Below are positions 17,613-28,700 of a stretch of 64,000 nt of DNA, piece after piece (within the stretch, counting starts at the first letter, position 1; each line of letters begins with the position of its first letter). Position numbers and translations under genes: made by a program. The notes beneath the pieces were generated by a model. The model had not been told where the DNA came from, searched no databases, and worked only from the letters and a program-made list of their open reading frames with translations. The DNA comes from Pelistega suis. GTDB taxonomy: Bacteria; Pseudomonadota; Gammaproteobacteria; Burkholderiales; Burkholderiaceae_B. The stretch is taken from assembly GCF_013133795.1 (NCBI RefSeq), contig NZ_JABGBN010000001.1:434001-498000 (forward strand). The letters run 5' to 3'.

Positions 17613-18458
17613 TTAAGCAAAGACGACAGTTTTGTGTCCGTTTAATAAAATGCGGTGTTCAGCATGATTACGTACCGCACGAGAGAGTACGAGGGACTCA
17701 ATATCGCTACCCACCTGTACAAGCTCATCGGCACTTAAACGATGGTCGACGGCTTCTACATCTTGCTCAATAATGGGACCTTCGTCTAAATCTGCTGTGA
17801 CATAATGTGCCGTGGCACCGATAATTTTAACCCCACGAGCATGGGCTTGATGATAGGGTTTTGCCCCTTTGAAGCTAGGTAAAAAACTGTGATGAATATT
17901 AATGGCGCGTCCTTCTAGTGCTTGACATAGTTCATTAGAAAGAATTTGCATATAACGAGCAAGTACCACTAAATCAATTTTTAAATCATCCACTAATTGT
18001 AGAATTTGAGCTTCTTGTGCTTGTTTGGTTTCTGCATTTACAGGGAGATAATGGAAAGGAACTTTATAGCCATTGGCGAGTGCTTCGTGATCGCGATGAT
18101 TAGAGGCAATCGCGACAATCTCAATGGGTAAGGCACCACTATAAGTACGGAAAAGCAAATCATTTAGACAATGCCCTTGTTTGCTAACCAAAATGAGTAC
18201 ACGCATTTTCTCTTTACTATCATGAACTTGCCATTGCATTTGGAATTTCTCAGCAATGGGGACAAAGCCCTCTCGAATGGTTTTTAAGTTGGTATTGCTG
18301 GTAAAGTGGATGCGTAAAAAAAACTGCTGGCTCTCAGGATCTCCAAATTGTTGTGAATCAATGATATTGCCATTAATATTTAATAAAAATCCAGATACAG
18401 CATGGACAATACCAGTACGGTCAGGACAAGAGAGGGTTAAAATTAAATCATTGCTCAT
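17613..18458 (-). CDS. purU: Formyltetrahydrofolate deformylase
   Basis: PurU hydrolyses 10-formyltetrahydrofolate to formate and tetrahydrofolate, balancing one-carbon pools and supplying formate for PurT. The 281 residues have an N-terminal ACT domain (about 1-85, [19 protein letters not shown]) and a C-terminal formyltransferase domain. [17 protein letters not shown] carries the catalytic His, and [16 protein letters not shown] carries the Asp. It is the last gene of a tightly packed operon and overlaps the upstream oxidoreductase gene by 11 bases. The length is typical. Confidence 0.95.
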   Translation of the reverse strand: MSNDLILTLSCPDRTGIVHAVSGFLLNINGNIIDSQQFGDPESQQFFLRIHFTSNTNLKTIREGFVPIAEKFQMQWQVHDSKEKMRVLILVSKQGHCLNDLLFRTYSGALPIEIVAIASNHRDHEALANGYKVPFHYLPVNAETKQAQEAQILQLVDDLKIDLVVLARYMQILSNELCQALEGRAINIHHSFLPSFKGAKPYHQAHARGVKIIGATAHYVTADLDEGPIIEQDVEAVDHRLSADELVQVGSDIESLVLSRAVRNHAEHRILLNGHKTVVFA

Positions 18459-19572
18459 TGTGAGAGACCTTTAATGCGTCATAAACATATTCAGCGATGG
18501 CTAAACAAGAGGTTAAACCGGGAGATTCTATCCCGAATAAATTAATAAGGTTGGGAATATGGTGTTCAGCTGGTGTACTAATACGGAAGTCTGCTGCTGG
18601 TTCGTATGGACGAGTAATTTTAGGGCGAATGCCGGTATAGCCTGGGTTTAATACACCATCAGGTAAGCCAGGCCAATATTGACGGACTGCTTCATAAAAA
18701 TCGCTGCTTCGAGCAGGATTTAAGTAATAATCTACTTGCTCAATCCATTCAATATCGGGACCGAATTTGACTTGCCCACCTAAGTCTAGCGTCAGATGAA
18801 TACCTAAACTGGTTTCATTAGGCATAGGATAGATTAATCGTGAAAAAGGGGATTTTCCGCTTAAGGTGAAGTAACAGCCTCTGCAATAATACGCATTGGG
18901 AACATATTGCTGGTCGAGTCCTTTAAAATTTTTGGCTAATAAAGGCGCATTTAGTCCAGCAGCATTAATAAGAATTTCGCAGCTCAGTTCAATCGCTTCT
19001 TCACCACCAAACTGACAATGGAATAAGCCGTCACGAATATCGACGGATAACAAAGGTGAATGAAAAACACATTGGGCACCATGGTTTTCGGCATCCCCCT
19101 GTAAGGCTAGCATTAAGCCATGACTATCAATAATCCCAGTCGAAGGAGAAAGTAAGGCGGCAACGCAATGTAGATTAGGTTCTAAGGTTTGCGCTTCTGC
19201 TGGTGAGAGTAATTGTAAATCATGTACGCCATTGGCCTCTGCTGTCTCTTTGATGTTATGGAGCTTGGCGAGTTGATTATCTTCTGTGGCGACAAGCAGT
19301 TTGCCTAGGCGTTGGTGTTCAATACCTTTTTCTTGGCAGTATTGATAGAGCATTTCTTTTCCAGAAACGCACAGTTTGGCTTTTAAGCTGCCAGGCGTAT
19401 AGTATAGACCAGCATGAATGACTTCGGAGTTGCGAGAGCTAATGCCCGTTCCTATGGCTTCATTTTCTTCGACGATGAGAGTAGTGTAGCCTTGCATAGC
19501 CATTTTACGAGCAATGGCCAAGCCTACTACACCTGCACCGATGACGATGCATTGGATATCACTTTGTGTCAT
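18448..19572 (-). CDS. FAD-dependent oxidoreductase, L-2-hydroxyglutarate dehydrogenase-like (DAO family)
   Basis: A 374-residue flavoprotein. The N-terminal Rossmann motif [14 protein letters not shown] (about 11-24) binds [17 protein letters not shown] near residue 47 is the signature of the L2HGDH/LhgO branch of the DAO family, and a C-terminal GIRPKI and GIESPGLTS segment completes the fold. LhgO oxidises L-2-hydroxyglutarate to 2-oxoglutarate using quinone, but other 2-hydroxy acids are possible. The start overlaps the flavin reductase gene by 14 bases and the 3' end overlaps purU, so the genes are translationally coupled. The substrate is inferred from family resemblance only. Confidence 0.8.
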   Translation of the reverse strand: MTQSDIQCIVIGAGVVGLAIARKMAMQGYTTLIVEENEAIGTGISSRNSEVIHAGLYYTPGSLKAKLCVSGKEMLYQYCQEKGIEHQRLGKLLVATEDNQLAKLHNIKETAEANGVHDLQLLSPAEAQTLEPNLHCVAALLSPSTGIIDSHGLMLALQGDAENHGAQCVFHSPLLSVDIRDGLFHCQFGGEEAIELSCEILINAAGLNAPLLAKNFKGLDQQYVPNAYYCRGCYFTLSGKSPFSRLIYPMPNETSLGIHLTLDLGGQVKFGPDIEWIEQVDYYLNPARSSDFYEAVRQYWPGLPDGVLNPGYTGIRPKITRPYEPAADFRISTPAEHHIPNLINLFGIESPGLTSCLAIAEYVYDALKVSHNEQ

Positions 19573-20086
19573 TTTTTTGAGGGGAATTAGGAGTTAAATC
19601 AAAAGTTCCTGCATGAAAGACAAGTGGCATATAGTCGCTATGAGAGCAACGCTCTACTTGCCCAATCATAATATGATGGTCACCTTCATGGTATTGGCTT
19701 TTGTTATAGCATTCAAAATACGCTGCTGTACAAAACTCGGCTAGTTTAGGAATGCCGAATTCGTTATAGCTAAAGTCAATATGAGAAAAACGTTCTTCTT
19801 GTGTACCGCGAGAAAATTCAAGCGCTAATAACATCTGTTCCGCCGTGAGAATATGAATGTTATAACGTTCAGCTTTTAAGAAGATATCAAGCAATGTTGA
19901 TGTATTTTGTAAACTCCAAAGCACTAGAGGGGGATCCATCGAGACCGAGTTAAAAGAACTGATAGTGAGCCCTAGAGGTGCTTTGGTATGAGGGTCAATG
20001 GTAGTGACAATCGCTACCCCAGTCGCAAAGCGCCCTAAGGCCTGACGAAATTCATAAGAATCAAAATTAGCAATTCTCGCAGACAT
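19559..20086 (-). CDS. Flavin reductase family protein (FMN-binding split barrel)
   Basis: A 175-residue HpaC/RutF-type protein that would reduce free FMN or FAD with NAD(P)H for a partner monooxygenase. [17 protein letters not shown] and [21 protein letters not shown] are the two signature segments, and [11 protein letters not shown]-like residues close the barrel. A strong AGGAGAGGA sequence precedes the ATG. It lies 12 bases after pdxH, another FMN split-barrel protein, and overlaps the FAD oxidoreductase gene. No two-component monooxygenase is in the window, so the partner is unknown. Confidence 0.85.
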   Translation of the reverse strand: MSARIANFDSYEFRQALGRFATGVAIVTTIDPHTKAPLGLTISSFNSVSMDPPLVLWSLQNTSTLLDIFLKAERYNIHILTAEQMLLALEFSRGTQEERFSHIDFSYNEFGIPKLAEFCTAAYFECYNKSQYHEGDHHIMIGQVERCSHSDYMPLVFHAGTFDLTPNSPQKNDTK

Positions 20087-20098
20087 ATCCTCTCCTGC

Positions 20099-20731
20099 TT
20101 AGGGCGACAAGCGACCCAGTTGCCATTGACCTGTAATATCGCGTGTAAATTTCAGGCGATCATGTAAACGAGAAGGACGTCCTTGCCAGAATTCAATCGT
20201 CTCAGGAATAACACGATAACCTCCCCAATGTGCTGGTTTGGGGATATCTTCCCCAAATTGTGCTTCATAGTCAGCATAACGTTGCTCAAGTATTTCGCGA
20301 CTGATAGCTTGGCTTTGCAAGGATGCCCAAGCACCAATTTGGGAACCAATCGGACGTGATTTAAAGTATTCGGTAGATTCTGCTTCCGAGATTTTTTCGA
20401 CACGTCCATTAATATGGACTTGGCGTTGTTGAACCATCCAAAAGAATAAAAGACTCACATAAGGGGTTGCTTCGATATCTTGACCTTTTGCCGATGTGTA
20501 ATTGGTAAAGAAGACAAAACCTCTCTCATCAAAGTCTTTGAGTAAGCAAATGCGAGAGCTTGGCTTGCCATCAGCAGAAACGGTAGATACGGTCATGGCA
20601 TTGGGTTCTAAACCGCCTTCTGCACGTGCTTGATCAAACCAAAGTTGGAATTGTGTAAATGGATTTGGATGGATATTGCTTTCTAGCAAAACATCTTTAT
20701 CGTAGTTTTCTCGTAAATCAGCAATAGACAT
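20099..20731 (-). CDS. pdxH: Pyridoxamine/pyridoxine 5'-phosphate oxidase
   Basis: This FMN enzyme oxidises pyridoxamine or pyridoxine 5'-phosphate to PLP, the last step of vitamin B6 synthesis and salvage. I chose the ATG at 20731, giving MSIADLRENYDKDVL and 210 residues, over a TTG four codons upstream. FMN-binding SSRICLLKDFDERGFVFFTNY, the SRPIGSQIGAWAS segment and the C-terminal WQGRPSRLHDR segment are diagnostic. It leads into the flavin reductase after 12 bases. PdxA for the same pathway is also in this window (31466) but unlinked. Confidence 0.95.
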   Translation of the reverse strand: MSIADLRENYDKDVLLESNIHPNPFTQFQLWFDQARAEGGLEPNAMTVSTVSADGKPSSRICLLKDFDERGFVFFTNYTSAKGQDIEATPYVSLLFFWMVQQRQVHINGRVEKISEAESTEYFKSRPIGSQIGAWASLQSQAISREILEQRYADYEAQFGEDIPKPAHWGGYRVIPETIEFWQGRPSRLHDRLKFTRDITGQWQLGRLSP

Positions 20732-20802
20732 GGAACGACTCAATAGTTGTAAGAATTTGTATTAGTATACCGTAGTCGAGCCGTTCTGTCCTTGATTAAA
20801 AC

Positions 20803-21447
20803 TTAGGCTAGTCGTTGTTTGATGAGATTACTGAGATACACAAGGTAATCGTCTTTAATACCTGCACGGGCTAAAGCATCTGATGTTTGGGTAACGTACT
20901 CGTGACAAGGACCATAGGTGCCTGCTGCATTGAGGACAATCTCAATGGTTTCTTCTTCGCTGAGTTCTCCTGTATAAGCATTGGTTCGCGTATCCATAAC
21001 AAAAACAAGCGCTTTAATTATTCCTTCGGGGGTTTCGCAGGGTAGCCACATAGGTGTATAGGATTCTGAAGGCATTTCTCTGCGCCATAGTTTACGGAAT
21101 TGACCGATGATATCCTCGTTAGGGATACGGTAGACGCGTCCCTCACATGTCCCCCCTTGTTTTAACCCAAACACTAAGCCGGGTTGCTCGGGAGTCCCTC
21201 TGTTGACACAAGACCATAAGCATAAGGCACGGCTATAACCAGTAAGGGTGGCATGACGAGACTCTTCAAAGGCAAATTCGGGTCGCCAGACGAGAGAGCC
21301 ATAACCAAAAATCCAGATGTTTTTTTGTTCTTCAAGCTCATTGAGTGTTTTGAACATTGTTTCTTCTCGCTCTTCTTCGGTCCAAAGACGGAAGGTGCGA
21401 AGATGTTCTTGAGCTTTGCTTAATGCTGGGATGTTAAGTTTTGACAC
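20803..21447 (-). CDS. ChaC-like gamma-glutamylcyclotransferase
   Basis: The ChaC family cleaves glutathione to 5-oxoproline and Cys-Gly in the cytoplasm. The 214 residues contain the substrate-binding IFGYGSLVWRPEF motif near residue 46, followed by SRALCLWSCVNRGTPEQPGLVFGL, which matches ChaC closely. The start is a GTG at 21447 with no clear ribosome site; an ATG 30 codons later is possible but would remove family-like sequence. It lies 71 bases upstream of pdxH on the same strand and may share its transcript. Confidence 0.87.
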   Translation of the reverse strand: MSKLNIPALSKAQEHLRTFRLWTEEEREETMFKTLNELEEQKNIWIFGYGSLVWRPEFAFEESRHATLTGYSRALCLWSCVNRGTPEQPGLVFGLKQGGTCEGRVYRIPNEDIIGQFRKLWRREMPSESYTPMWLPCETPEGIIKALVFVMDTRTNAYTGELSEEETIEIVLNAAGTYGPCHEYVTQTSDALARAGIKDDYLVYLSNLIKQRLA

Positions 21448-21559
21448 GGCAATAACAACAAAAGAGATACTTAATATATAAACAGATATATTGTTAATAC
21501 GACTATAATAACGAAATTCTAGTCAAACTATGATAATGACATTATAGTGAATTCTTAAA

Positions 21560-22360
21560 ATGATGGACAACACAACAGATTCAATCAGTCGCCGATTTAA
21601 CAGTTTACAACGATTGTATGGGGAAAAAGCAACACAGCAACTCGCACAATCGCATGTTTTTATTGCAGGGATTGGTGGAGTAGGCTCTTGGGTGGCAGAA
21701 GCGTTAGCACGCTCAGGAGTAGGGCAGTTAACCTTAGCCGATTTGGATCATGTGGCGGAGTCGAATATCAATCGTCAAGTGCATGCGTTAGGTTCAACTG
21801 TCGGTATGGCAAAGATTGAGGCAATGGCAGCAAGAATTGCGGATATTAATCCAGAGTGTAAGCTGAATCTTATTGATGACTTTGTTGATGAGCAGAATAT
21901 TGATTCATATTTAAAACAATATGCACCTCATGTATTATTAGATTGTACCGATCAAGTCAAAGCCAAAATTGCGATGTTATTGACAGCTAGGCAACATCAT
22001 ATTCCATTTTTTATGTGTGGTGGTGCTGGCGGTAAAACCGATGTATTTAGTTTGCGTTATAGTGATTTAGCTTTAGTGAAAAATGATAATTTACTCGGTC
22101 GTATTCGCCAAATTCTGCGTAAAGACCATGCTTATCCAAAAGGCTCGGACAATAAAGGTAGAGCTTTAAAAAAACCACCCAAAATGGGGGTTAATTGTAT
22201 TTGGTATGAGCAGACGGCACAATTACCTGATTTATGGGTAAATCCTGACCAAGCACCACAGGGTTTGTCATGTGCAGGGTATGGTTCGAGTATGACAGTG
22301 ACAGCAACAATGGGACTCGCCGTCGCTAATCTGACACTAGATACTTTATTAAAAGCGTAA
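21560..22360 (+). CDS. tcdA: tRNA threonylcarbamoyladenosine dehydratase
   Basis: An E1-like enzyme of 266 residues (CsdL/YgdL) that cyclises t6A37 to ct6A in tRNA using ATP. GIGGVGSWVAEALARSG near residue 33 is the nucleotide-binding loop. The ADLDHVAESNINRQ segment and the MCGGAGGKTD segment are typical. A potassium/ATP-binding region lies in the middle, and the late LSCAGYGSSMTVTATMG segment fits TcdA. Two adjacent ATGs start the frame and no strong ribosome site is seen. The window thus holds two steps of t6A metabolism (with the Sua5 gene at 11438), although unlinked. Confidence 0.9.
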   Translation: MMDNTTDSISRRFNSLQRLYGEKATQQLAQSHVFIAGIGGVGSWVAEALARSGVGQLTLADLDHVAESNINRQVHALGSTVGMAKIEAMAARIADINPECKLNLIDDFVDEQNIDSYLKQYAPHVLLDCTDQVKAKIAMLLTARQHHIPFFMCGGAGGKTDVFSLRYSDLALVKNDNLLGRIRQILRKDHAYPKGSDNKGRALKKPPKMGVNCIWYEQTAQLPDLWVNPDQAPQGLSCAGYGSSMTVTATMGLAVANLTLDTLLKA

Positions 22361-22367
22361 TAAGGAA

Positions 22368-22397
22368 AAGGGGCTTGCCAAGAGGTAAAGCCCCTTA
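22368..22397 (+). terminator. Hairpin after tcdA
   Basis: A 9-base GC-rich stem (22368-22376 with 22388-22396) lies just after the stop codon. The tail is only weakly T-rich, so termination efficiency is uncertain. Confidence 0.55.
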
Positions 22398-22454
22398 ATA
22401 GTTGTGGGCTATTTATAGCTGATATTTATGTTTATATAACGGGAGAAAATAAGG

Positions 22455-23894
22455 ATGTTTTCCGCATATCGAGAGGACGTTTTTTTTATGAAAAAAGTCT
22501 TACCGGCATTGGTATTAATGGGTGTTGTGTATGCTGGCTTGCAGCTATTGTCCATTCCGATTAATGCAGTCGCCTTGGCAATTGTACTGATGGTGGCTTT
22601 TTGTTTATTAAAAATTCCAGTCGCGGTGGCTATTGTCATCGCCGCATTGCTAGGTGGCTTACATGCTGGGATGTCGTTTGATGCTGTATTAAAAGCATTG
22701 AACGATAATTTGCTAGGGGGAGCACAGGTGGGCATGACCTATATTATGGTGGGTGCCTTTGCCGTTGCTTTAGCGCGTAGTGGTATCTTAGAGTGGGTAG
22801 CTCAGAAAATTTCTGCTCGCTTAAATGTACAAGGACAAAAAGTACAAGCACAGATTAAATGGACTTTATTTGCTATTTTTATCGTAGCGTCCTTGATTTC
22901 TCAGAACTTAGTGCCTGTTCATATCGCCTTTATTCCTGTGTTAATTCCGCCTTTACTAGGGGTGATGAATAAACTACAGATTGACCGTCGTATGGTGGCA
23001 TGTATTCTTGCGTGCTGCATTAGTGCAAGTTATCTATTGTTACCTTTTGGTTTTGGCGCAATTTATCTAAATGATATTTTGCTAGAAAATTTTAATAGTG
23101 TGGGTGCCGCAGCGGGTTTAGCAGGTACGGCAGATATGGCACCTAAAGCGATGTTCTGGCCAGTGATGGGTATTCTTGCGGGTATGCTATTTGCGATTTT
23201 TGTTTCTTATCGTAAACCTCGTATTTATAAAGATATTCCTTTGTCGAATCGAGATGAGGGGGCTCCTGTGGTGATTAAATGGCAGCAATTGCTATTTACT
23301 TTAGTGGCGATTGCTGCGACAGTATTGTGTCAAGTGCTATTTGATTCTTTATTCTTAGGTGCTTTATTAGGTTTTGTCATTTTGGGCTTTTCGGGGATTT
23401 ATCGTTGGCAAGCGCAAGATGATGTTTTTACGCATGGTGTGCGTCTTATGGCGGAAATTGCCGTCATTATCACGATAGCCTCAGGTTTTGCTGGTGTATT
23501 AAATGCGACAGGCGAGATTGATTCACTCGTCGCCTCTGCAAAAGATCTATTCGGTGATAATAAGATGTTGGGTGTTTTTGTGATGCTGGCGATTGGTCTA
23601 TTTATCACGATTGGTTTTGGGGACTCGTTTGCATCAGTACCGATTTTGGCGCCTGTTTATATTCCGCTAAGCCTTGCTTTAGGATTGTCTCCATTAGCGA
23701 CGATGGCTATGCTAGGTGCTGCGGCGGCCTTGGGTGATGCAGGCTCACCAGCCTCGACGATTTCGCTAGGTGCAACTGCTGGGTTGAATGCTGATGGTCA
23801 GCACGATCATGTTAAGGATAGTGTTATCCCCGCATTTTTACATGCCAATATTGGTATGTTGTTATTTGCTTTTGTAGCGATTTTATATTTGTAA
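22455..23894 (+). CDS. NhaC/YuiF-like Na+/H+ antiporter-family transporter
   Basis: An inner-membrane transporter of 479 residues with about 11-12 hydrophobic helices. It resembles the Bacillus YuiF-type group annotated as the Na+/H+ antiporter family; some members may carry amino acids rather than sodium. Features are ISQNLVPVHIAFIPVLIPPLL near residue 155, the GFGDSFASVPILAPVY motif in the C-terminal half and a Gly/Ala-rich GAAAALGDAGSPAS helix. Two starts are plausible: ATG 22455 and ATG 22488, each preceded by a GA-rich ribosome site. The second places the first helix at the N-terminus and may be the real one. The substrate cannot be set from sequence. Confidence 0.75.
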   Translation: MFSAYREDVFFMKKVLPALVLMGVVYAGLQLLSIPINAVALAIVLMVAFCLLKIPVAVAIVIAALLGGLHAGMSFDAVLKALNDNLLGGAQVGMTYIMVGAFAVALARSGILEWVAQKISARLNVQGQKVQAQIKWTLFAIFIVASLISQNLVPVHIAFIPVLIPPLLGVMNKLQIDRRMVACILACCISASYLLLPFGFGAIYLNDILLENFNSVGAAAGLAGTADMAPKAMFWPVMGILAGMLFAIFVSYRKPRIYKDIPLSNRDEGAPVVIKWQQLLFTLVAIAATVLCQVLFDSLFLGALLGFVILGFSGIYRWQAQDDVFTHGVRLMAEIAVIITIASGFAGVLNATGEIDSLVASAKDLFGDNKMLGVFVMLAIGLFITIGFGDSFASVPILAPVYIPLSLALGLSPLATMAMLGAAAALGDAGSPASTISLGATAGLNADGQHDHVKDSVIPAFLHANIGMLLFAFVAILYL

Positions 23895-23913
23895 TATTTC
23901 AATATAGATTGAG

Positions 23914-23948
23914 AAGGTCAGATGATTATTAATCAAGCTGACCTTTTT
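23914..23948. terminator. Convergent terminator between the two transporter genes
   Basis: An 8-base stem (23914-23921 with 23938-23945) with inner GATT/AATC pairing is followed by TTTAT. It lies between convergent genes and may serve both. Confidence 0.7.
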
Positions 23949-23964
23949 ATGGAAGTAAATCAGG

Positions 23965-25725
23965 TTAAAAAGGCCAAAACATCGGAATAAATACAATACC
24001 CAGAACAAAGAAAATAATATTCAAGGGTAATCCTACTTTGATAAAGTCGGTGAACTTATAACCGCCAGCACCATAAACCATGGCATTGGTTTGATAACCT
24101 ACTGGAGTGACAAAGCTGGTGGCAGCGGCAAATATAACGGCAATAACAAAAGGAGTAGGACTCGCCTCTAGAGACTGTGCGGTACTAATGGCAATAGGTG
24201 TCAGCAGTACAGCAGTACCAGCGTTACTCATAAACTCAGTTAGAATCATTGTCATGAGATATAAAATCGCTAATGCCATAACGGGGCCTAATACGGCAGC
24301 TTTAGCAATCGTATGATCAGCGATAAACTGGGCAGCACCACTATTGGTCATCGCAATGCCTAGTGGAAAGAGTCCAGCAAGCAAAATAATGACTCGCCAA
24401 TCAATAACGTTGTAACTGTCTTCATCACCTAAGCAACCTGCTAGTGCCATAGCAACAGCACCGAGTAGAGACGTAATTACAATAGGCGCTATACCGATGG
24501 CCGAGGTAATAACGACAGTCGCCATAACTGCAATGGAGAAGTAGGCTCGCCAATTGCTCTTAGTGCGATAGCTAGTTTCTGAGAGCAAAATAAAATTGTG
24601 GTCACTTTTGAGTTGTTCGATGTCCTCTTTGGGGAGACTCATCAATAAAATATCGCCCACTTGAAAAGAGAGCGTACGCAAACGTTCGCGGATAATTTTT
24701 CCGCGACGTTGCATGCCCCATACCACCATATTGCGGTTCCACAGTCGATTGAGCAAGAACGTATTGCTATGTAACCAGTGAGAATTAGGGGCAATCATGA
24801 CTTCTGCCACCATGAGCTCATCGTTTTTTTCTTGTTGGATATGATGTAATGCAGAACTATGGGTGAGTTTATATTTTTCTCTCAGCTCCATAAGCCCGTC
24901 AACTTCGCCTCTTACTAAGAGGATGTCGTTCTCTTGTAATAGTTGGTGAGAGGGTGTTGATAAACGTTCATTGCCACGAAGGACACTCAGAATATAAACA
25001 TCATAGGTGTCGTTAAGAGCCAACTCATCGGCCATTTTTCCAATTAAAGGAGAGTCGGCAGAAATCTTAAGTTCACTCACATATTTGCCATGACCAATTT
25101 CCTCATTGCTCAAGCTAGAAGTATCTGGAAGTAGCCAGCGATTGAGCAGGAGTAGGTAGGCACATCCAATGACTAGAAAAATCAACCCTAGAGGGGTGAA
25201 TTCAAACATTGAGAATCCGGGCAAGCCTTGTTGCTTTGCAATCGCATCAACTAAGAGATTGGTTGATGTCCCAATCAAAGTAGAAACCCCTGCCATTTGT
25301 GAAACATAAGATAGGGGGATAAGGGATTTCGAGGGGGATAAGCCTATATTATGTGATGCAGCAATGACAACGGGAATAAAGACAGCAACGACCGCCGTAT
25401 TATTAACAAAGGGAGAGATAAGAGAGGTGATGATAAATAAGGTCAGCAAAAATAACCAAGGTGATTTAACACGAGAAAGTAACTCCCCCACGCTGTCTAA
25501 TGCACCACTATTTTTTAGTCCTGTGGCTAGCACAAACATAGCTGCAATTGTAATGGTAGCTGAGTTGCTAAAGCCGCTAAGTGCTTCTTTAACATCAATC
25601 TGTCCTGATAAGGTGAGTAGTGTTAGTACGATAATAGCAACGGCATCAATACGGATTTTTTCTGTCGCAAAAAATACGACAGCCATCAAAACAATACTAA
25701 GCGTAATAATAATATCTATAGTCAT
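23965..25725 (-). CDS. SLC13/DASS-type permease with two RCK_C (TrkA-C) domains
   Basis: A 586-residue inner-membrane ion transporter. About five or six helices are followed by a cytoplasmic insert holding two TrkA-C domains (about residues 205-285 and 295-375), then another set of helices. NNTAVVAVFIPV near residue 108 and TEFMSNAGTAVLLTPIA near 490 are the paired SNT-like substrate and Na+ motifs of the family. Members carry sulfate, dicarboxylates or similar anions, and the RCK_C insert suggests ligand control. GGGAG precedes the ATG. It starts 37 bases after uvrA on the same strand and may be read through from it. The substrate is unknown. Confidence 0.83.
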   Translation of the reverse strand: MTIDIIITLSIVLMAVVFFATEKIRIDAVAIIVLTLLTLSGQIDVKEALSGFSNSATITIAAMFVLATGLKNSGALDSVGELLSRVKSPWLFLLTLFIITSLISPFVNNTAVVAVFIPVVIAASHNIGLSPSKSLIPLSYVSQMAGVSTLIGTSTNLLVDAIAKQQGLPGFSMFEFTPLGLIFLVIGCAYLLLLNRWLLPDTSSLSNEEIGHGKYVSELKISADSPLIGKMADELALNDTYDVYILSVLRGNERLSTPSHQLLQENDILLVRGEVDGLMELREKYKLTHSSALHHIQQEKNDELMVAEVMIAPNSHWLHSNTFLLNRLWNRNMVVWGMQRRGKIIRERLRTLSFQVGDILLMSLPKEDIEQLKSDHNFILLSETSYRTKSNWRAYFSIAVMATVVITSAIGIAPIVITSLLGAVAMALAGCLGDEDSYNVIDWRVIILLAGLFPLGIAMTNSGAAQFIADHTIAKAAVLGPVMALAILYLMTMILTEFMSNAGTAVLLTPIAISTAQSLEASPTPFVIAVIFAAATSFVTPVGYQTNAMVYGAGGYKFTDFIKVGLPLNIIFFVLGIVFIPMFWPF

Positions 25726-25762
25726 TGTGCGCTCCCTATCATACGTGCATTATACTCATCTT

Positions 25763-28700
25763 TTAGTCTTTTTTTGTAGACATAAACTCCGCTAAAACGG
25801 CACCTGTATGCGAGCGTTTTTTCTGTTTAATGAGTTCTTCTGGACTGCCACTTGCGACTAATTGTCCGCCACCTGTGCCACCCTCAGGCCCCATATCCAG
25901 AATCCAGTCAGCCTCAGCCATCACATCAAGATTATGTTCAATGACGACTACGGTATTACCAGCATCGACCAAACGGTGGAGCACATGGATGAGTTTTTCA
26001 ACATCAGCCATGGATAATCCTACGGTGGGTTCATCTAGCACATAGAGGGTATGAGGTAAACGAGAAGCACGCCCTGTTTTGATAACTCCTTCATCGAGGC
26101 GCGCTTTGACTAATTCAGAGACGAGTTTAATGCGTTGTGCCTCACCACCTGATAAGGTCGGAGAGGCTTGTCCTAGTGTCAGATAGCCTAGTCCGACATC
26201 TTGCATCAGTTGTAATGGTCGTAATACTTTAGGATGTGCAGCAAAATAAGGGATAGCATCATCCATTTCCATACGAAGAACATCACCGATGGATTGTTCT
26301 CTTAATTTAATGCTTAATGTTTCAGGGTTAAAGCGTGCGCCATGACAGGCCTCGCAAGGCACTTTCATATCAGGTAAGAAACTCATTTCTACCGTACGCA
26401 TACCTTGTCCTTCGCAGACCGGACAGCGACCGGTTCCTGTATTAAAGGAGAATCGTGAAGCCGTCCAACCACGAATTTTGGCATCACGTGTTTGAGCAAA
26501 CTGTTGGCGTACATCGTCCCAGAATCCAATATATGTCGCAGGACATGAGCGAGGTGTTTTGCCAATCGGTGTTTGATCGACCTCAAGGACTCGGTCGAGC
26601 TTTTCCCAACCTTCAATGGTTTGGCATCCTTGCCATTGTGGTTTGTCTTTGCTACCGACTATCTGTTTAAGATTGTGTAGGAGGACATCACGTGCAAGAC
26701 TAGATTTTCCTGATCCTGATACCCCCGTAATTACACTTAACTTACCGAGAGGGATTTTTGCATCGACATCTTGTAAGTTATGTAGAGTGGCGCCTTTAAT
26801 GCTTAACCAATCTTGTTCATTTGTGATGGCACGTCTTGCTTGCATAGGATGTTGAATAGGGTGAGCAAGGAATTTACCTGTAAGGGATTGAGGATTATTG
26901 ATAATATCTTCATAACTTCCTTGAGCGACTACGGTACCACCGCGTACACCTGCCCCTGGTCCGATATCTATAATATGTTCAGCTTTACGGATTGTGTCTT
27001 CATCATGCTCAACAACAACTAAGGTATTACCATTTCCCTCTAGTTTGCTTAATGCATCTAATAAAATACGATTATCCCGAGGATGTAAGCCAATAGTTGG
27101 TTCGTCTAGAATATAACAGACACCTTGTAAGTTGGAGCCTAGTTGCGCAGCTAGGCGGATACGCTGAGCTTCACCGCCTGAAAGCGTCGGTGATGAACGG
27201 TCTAGGGTGAGGTAATTTAAACCGACCGATTGCATAAAGCTTAAACGACTCTTTATTTCTAAAAGAATATCGCGTGCAATTTCAGCTTCTCGTTTGCCTA
27301 GGCGAAGTTGGGTAAAAAAGTCTTGTGCCTCTTGGACAGACATGGCACTAATATCCGTAATAGATTTTTCTTCCCATTGAACAGCACGTGCAATAGGGTT
27401 TAAACGAGTGCTGGAGCAGCTTGTACATGTACCGAGATATTCACCGTCCTCTTCCTGATTTAGCCAGTTACTTTCTTCGCCTGTTTGTTCGGCGTCAAAG
27501 CCTGCAATGCTTAAACCTGTACCAAAGCAGCTAGGACACCAACCATGTTTCGAGTTATACGAAAATAAACGAGGGTCAGGTTCTGGGAAGCTAGTGCCAC
27601 AACTAGGGCAAACACGTTTACTAGAGAAGTGGCGTTGAGTGACATTCTCTTGTTGATTAAGCTCTTTTTTCTTCTGCAAGTTTGGCAGAATGCTCATTAC
27701 GCCTTGACCATGTTGAAGTGCTAATGCAATGCCATCCAGTAAGGTTTTTTCTTGTGATGCTGAAACTGTGGTATCCAATACGGACAATTCAATCGTATGT
27801 TCTTTATAACGATCTAGACGTGGCCAAGGATTGACAGGAATAAACTCACCATCTACACGTAATTGTGTATAGCCTGCTTTTTCTGCCCATTTCGCTAAGT
27901 CGGTGTAATAGCCCTTACGTGCCGTGACGAGTGGGGCAAGGAGGGCAATGCGTTCACCTTTATGTTCACGAAGAATTTGAGCAAAGATTTGTTCTTTACT
28001 GGAGGGAACAACAGGGACATGGCAGCAAGGACAATATTGTGTTCCCAACTTTACATAGAGTAGACGCAAGAAATGATGAATTTCGGTCATGGTACCGACG
28101 GTCGATTTACGCCCCCCTCGACTGGTTCTTTGCTCAATAGCAACCGTTGGAGCAATCCCATAAATCGCATCGACATCCGGTTTGCCAGCAGGTTGGACAA
28201 CTGCACGTGCATAGGCATTAAGTGACTCTAGGTAGCGGCGCTGTCCTTCATTGAATAAAATATCAAAGGCGAGCGTAGATTTACCTGATCCGGATACTCC
28301 TGTAATGACACTAAATTTATTGTGTGGGATATTGACGGAGATATTTTTTAAATTATGCTCACGAGCATTTAAAATCTCAATCTGAGTAGGACGATTATGT
28401 TGCACTTGATAGTGCATTTCTTGTTCATTGATTGTCTGTGCTGACTCAATAATAATGTCCTTTTCATATTCACGAAGGGCTTGTCCTGTGAGTGATTGCT
28501 TGTGTTTCTTTAACTCATCAGGCGTACCTTCTGCTACGATATGACCACCACCATGACCACCTGATGGACCTAAATCAATAATCCAATCGGCAGCACGGAT
28601 AACATCGAGATTATGCTCAATAATAATTAGAGAGTGTCCTGCTTCTAAGAGCTTACGGAAGGCACGCATTAGGCGAGCAACATCATCAAAATGTAGACCT

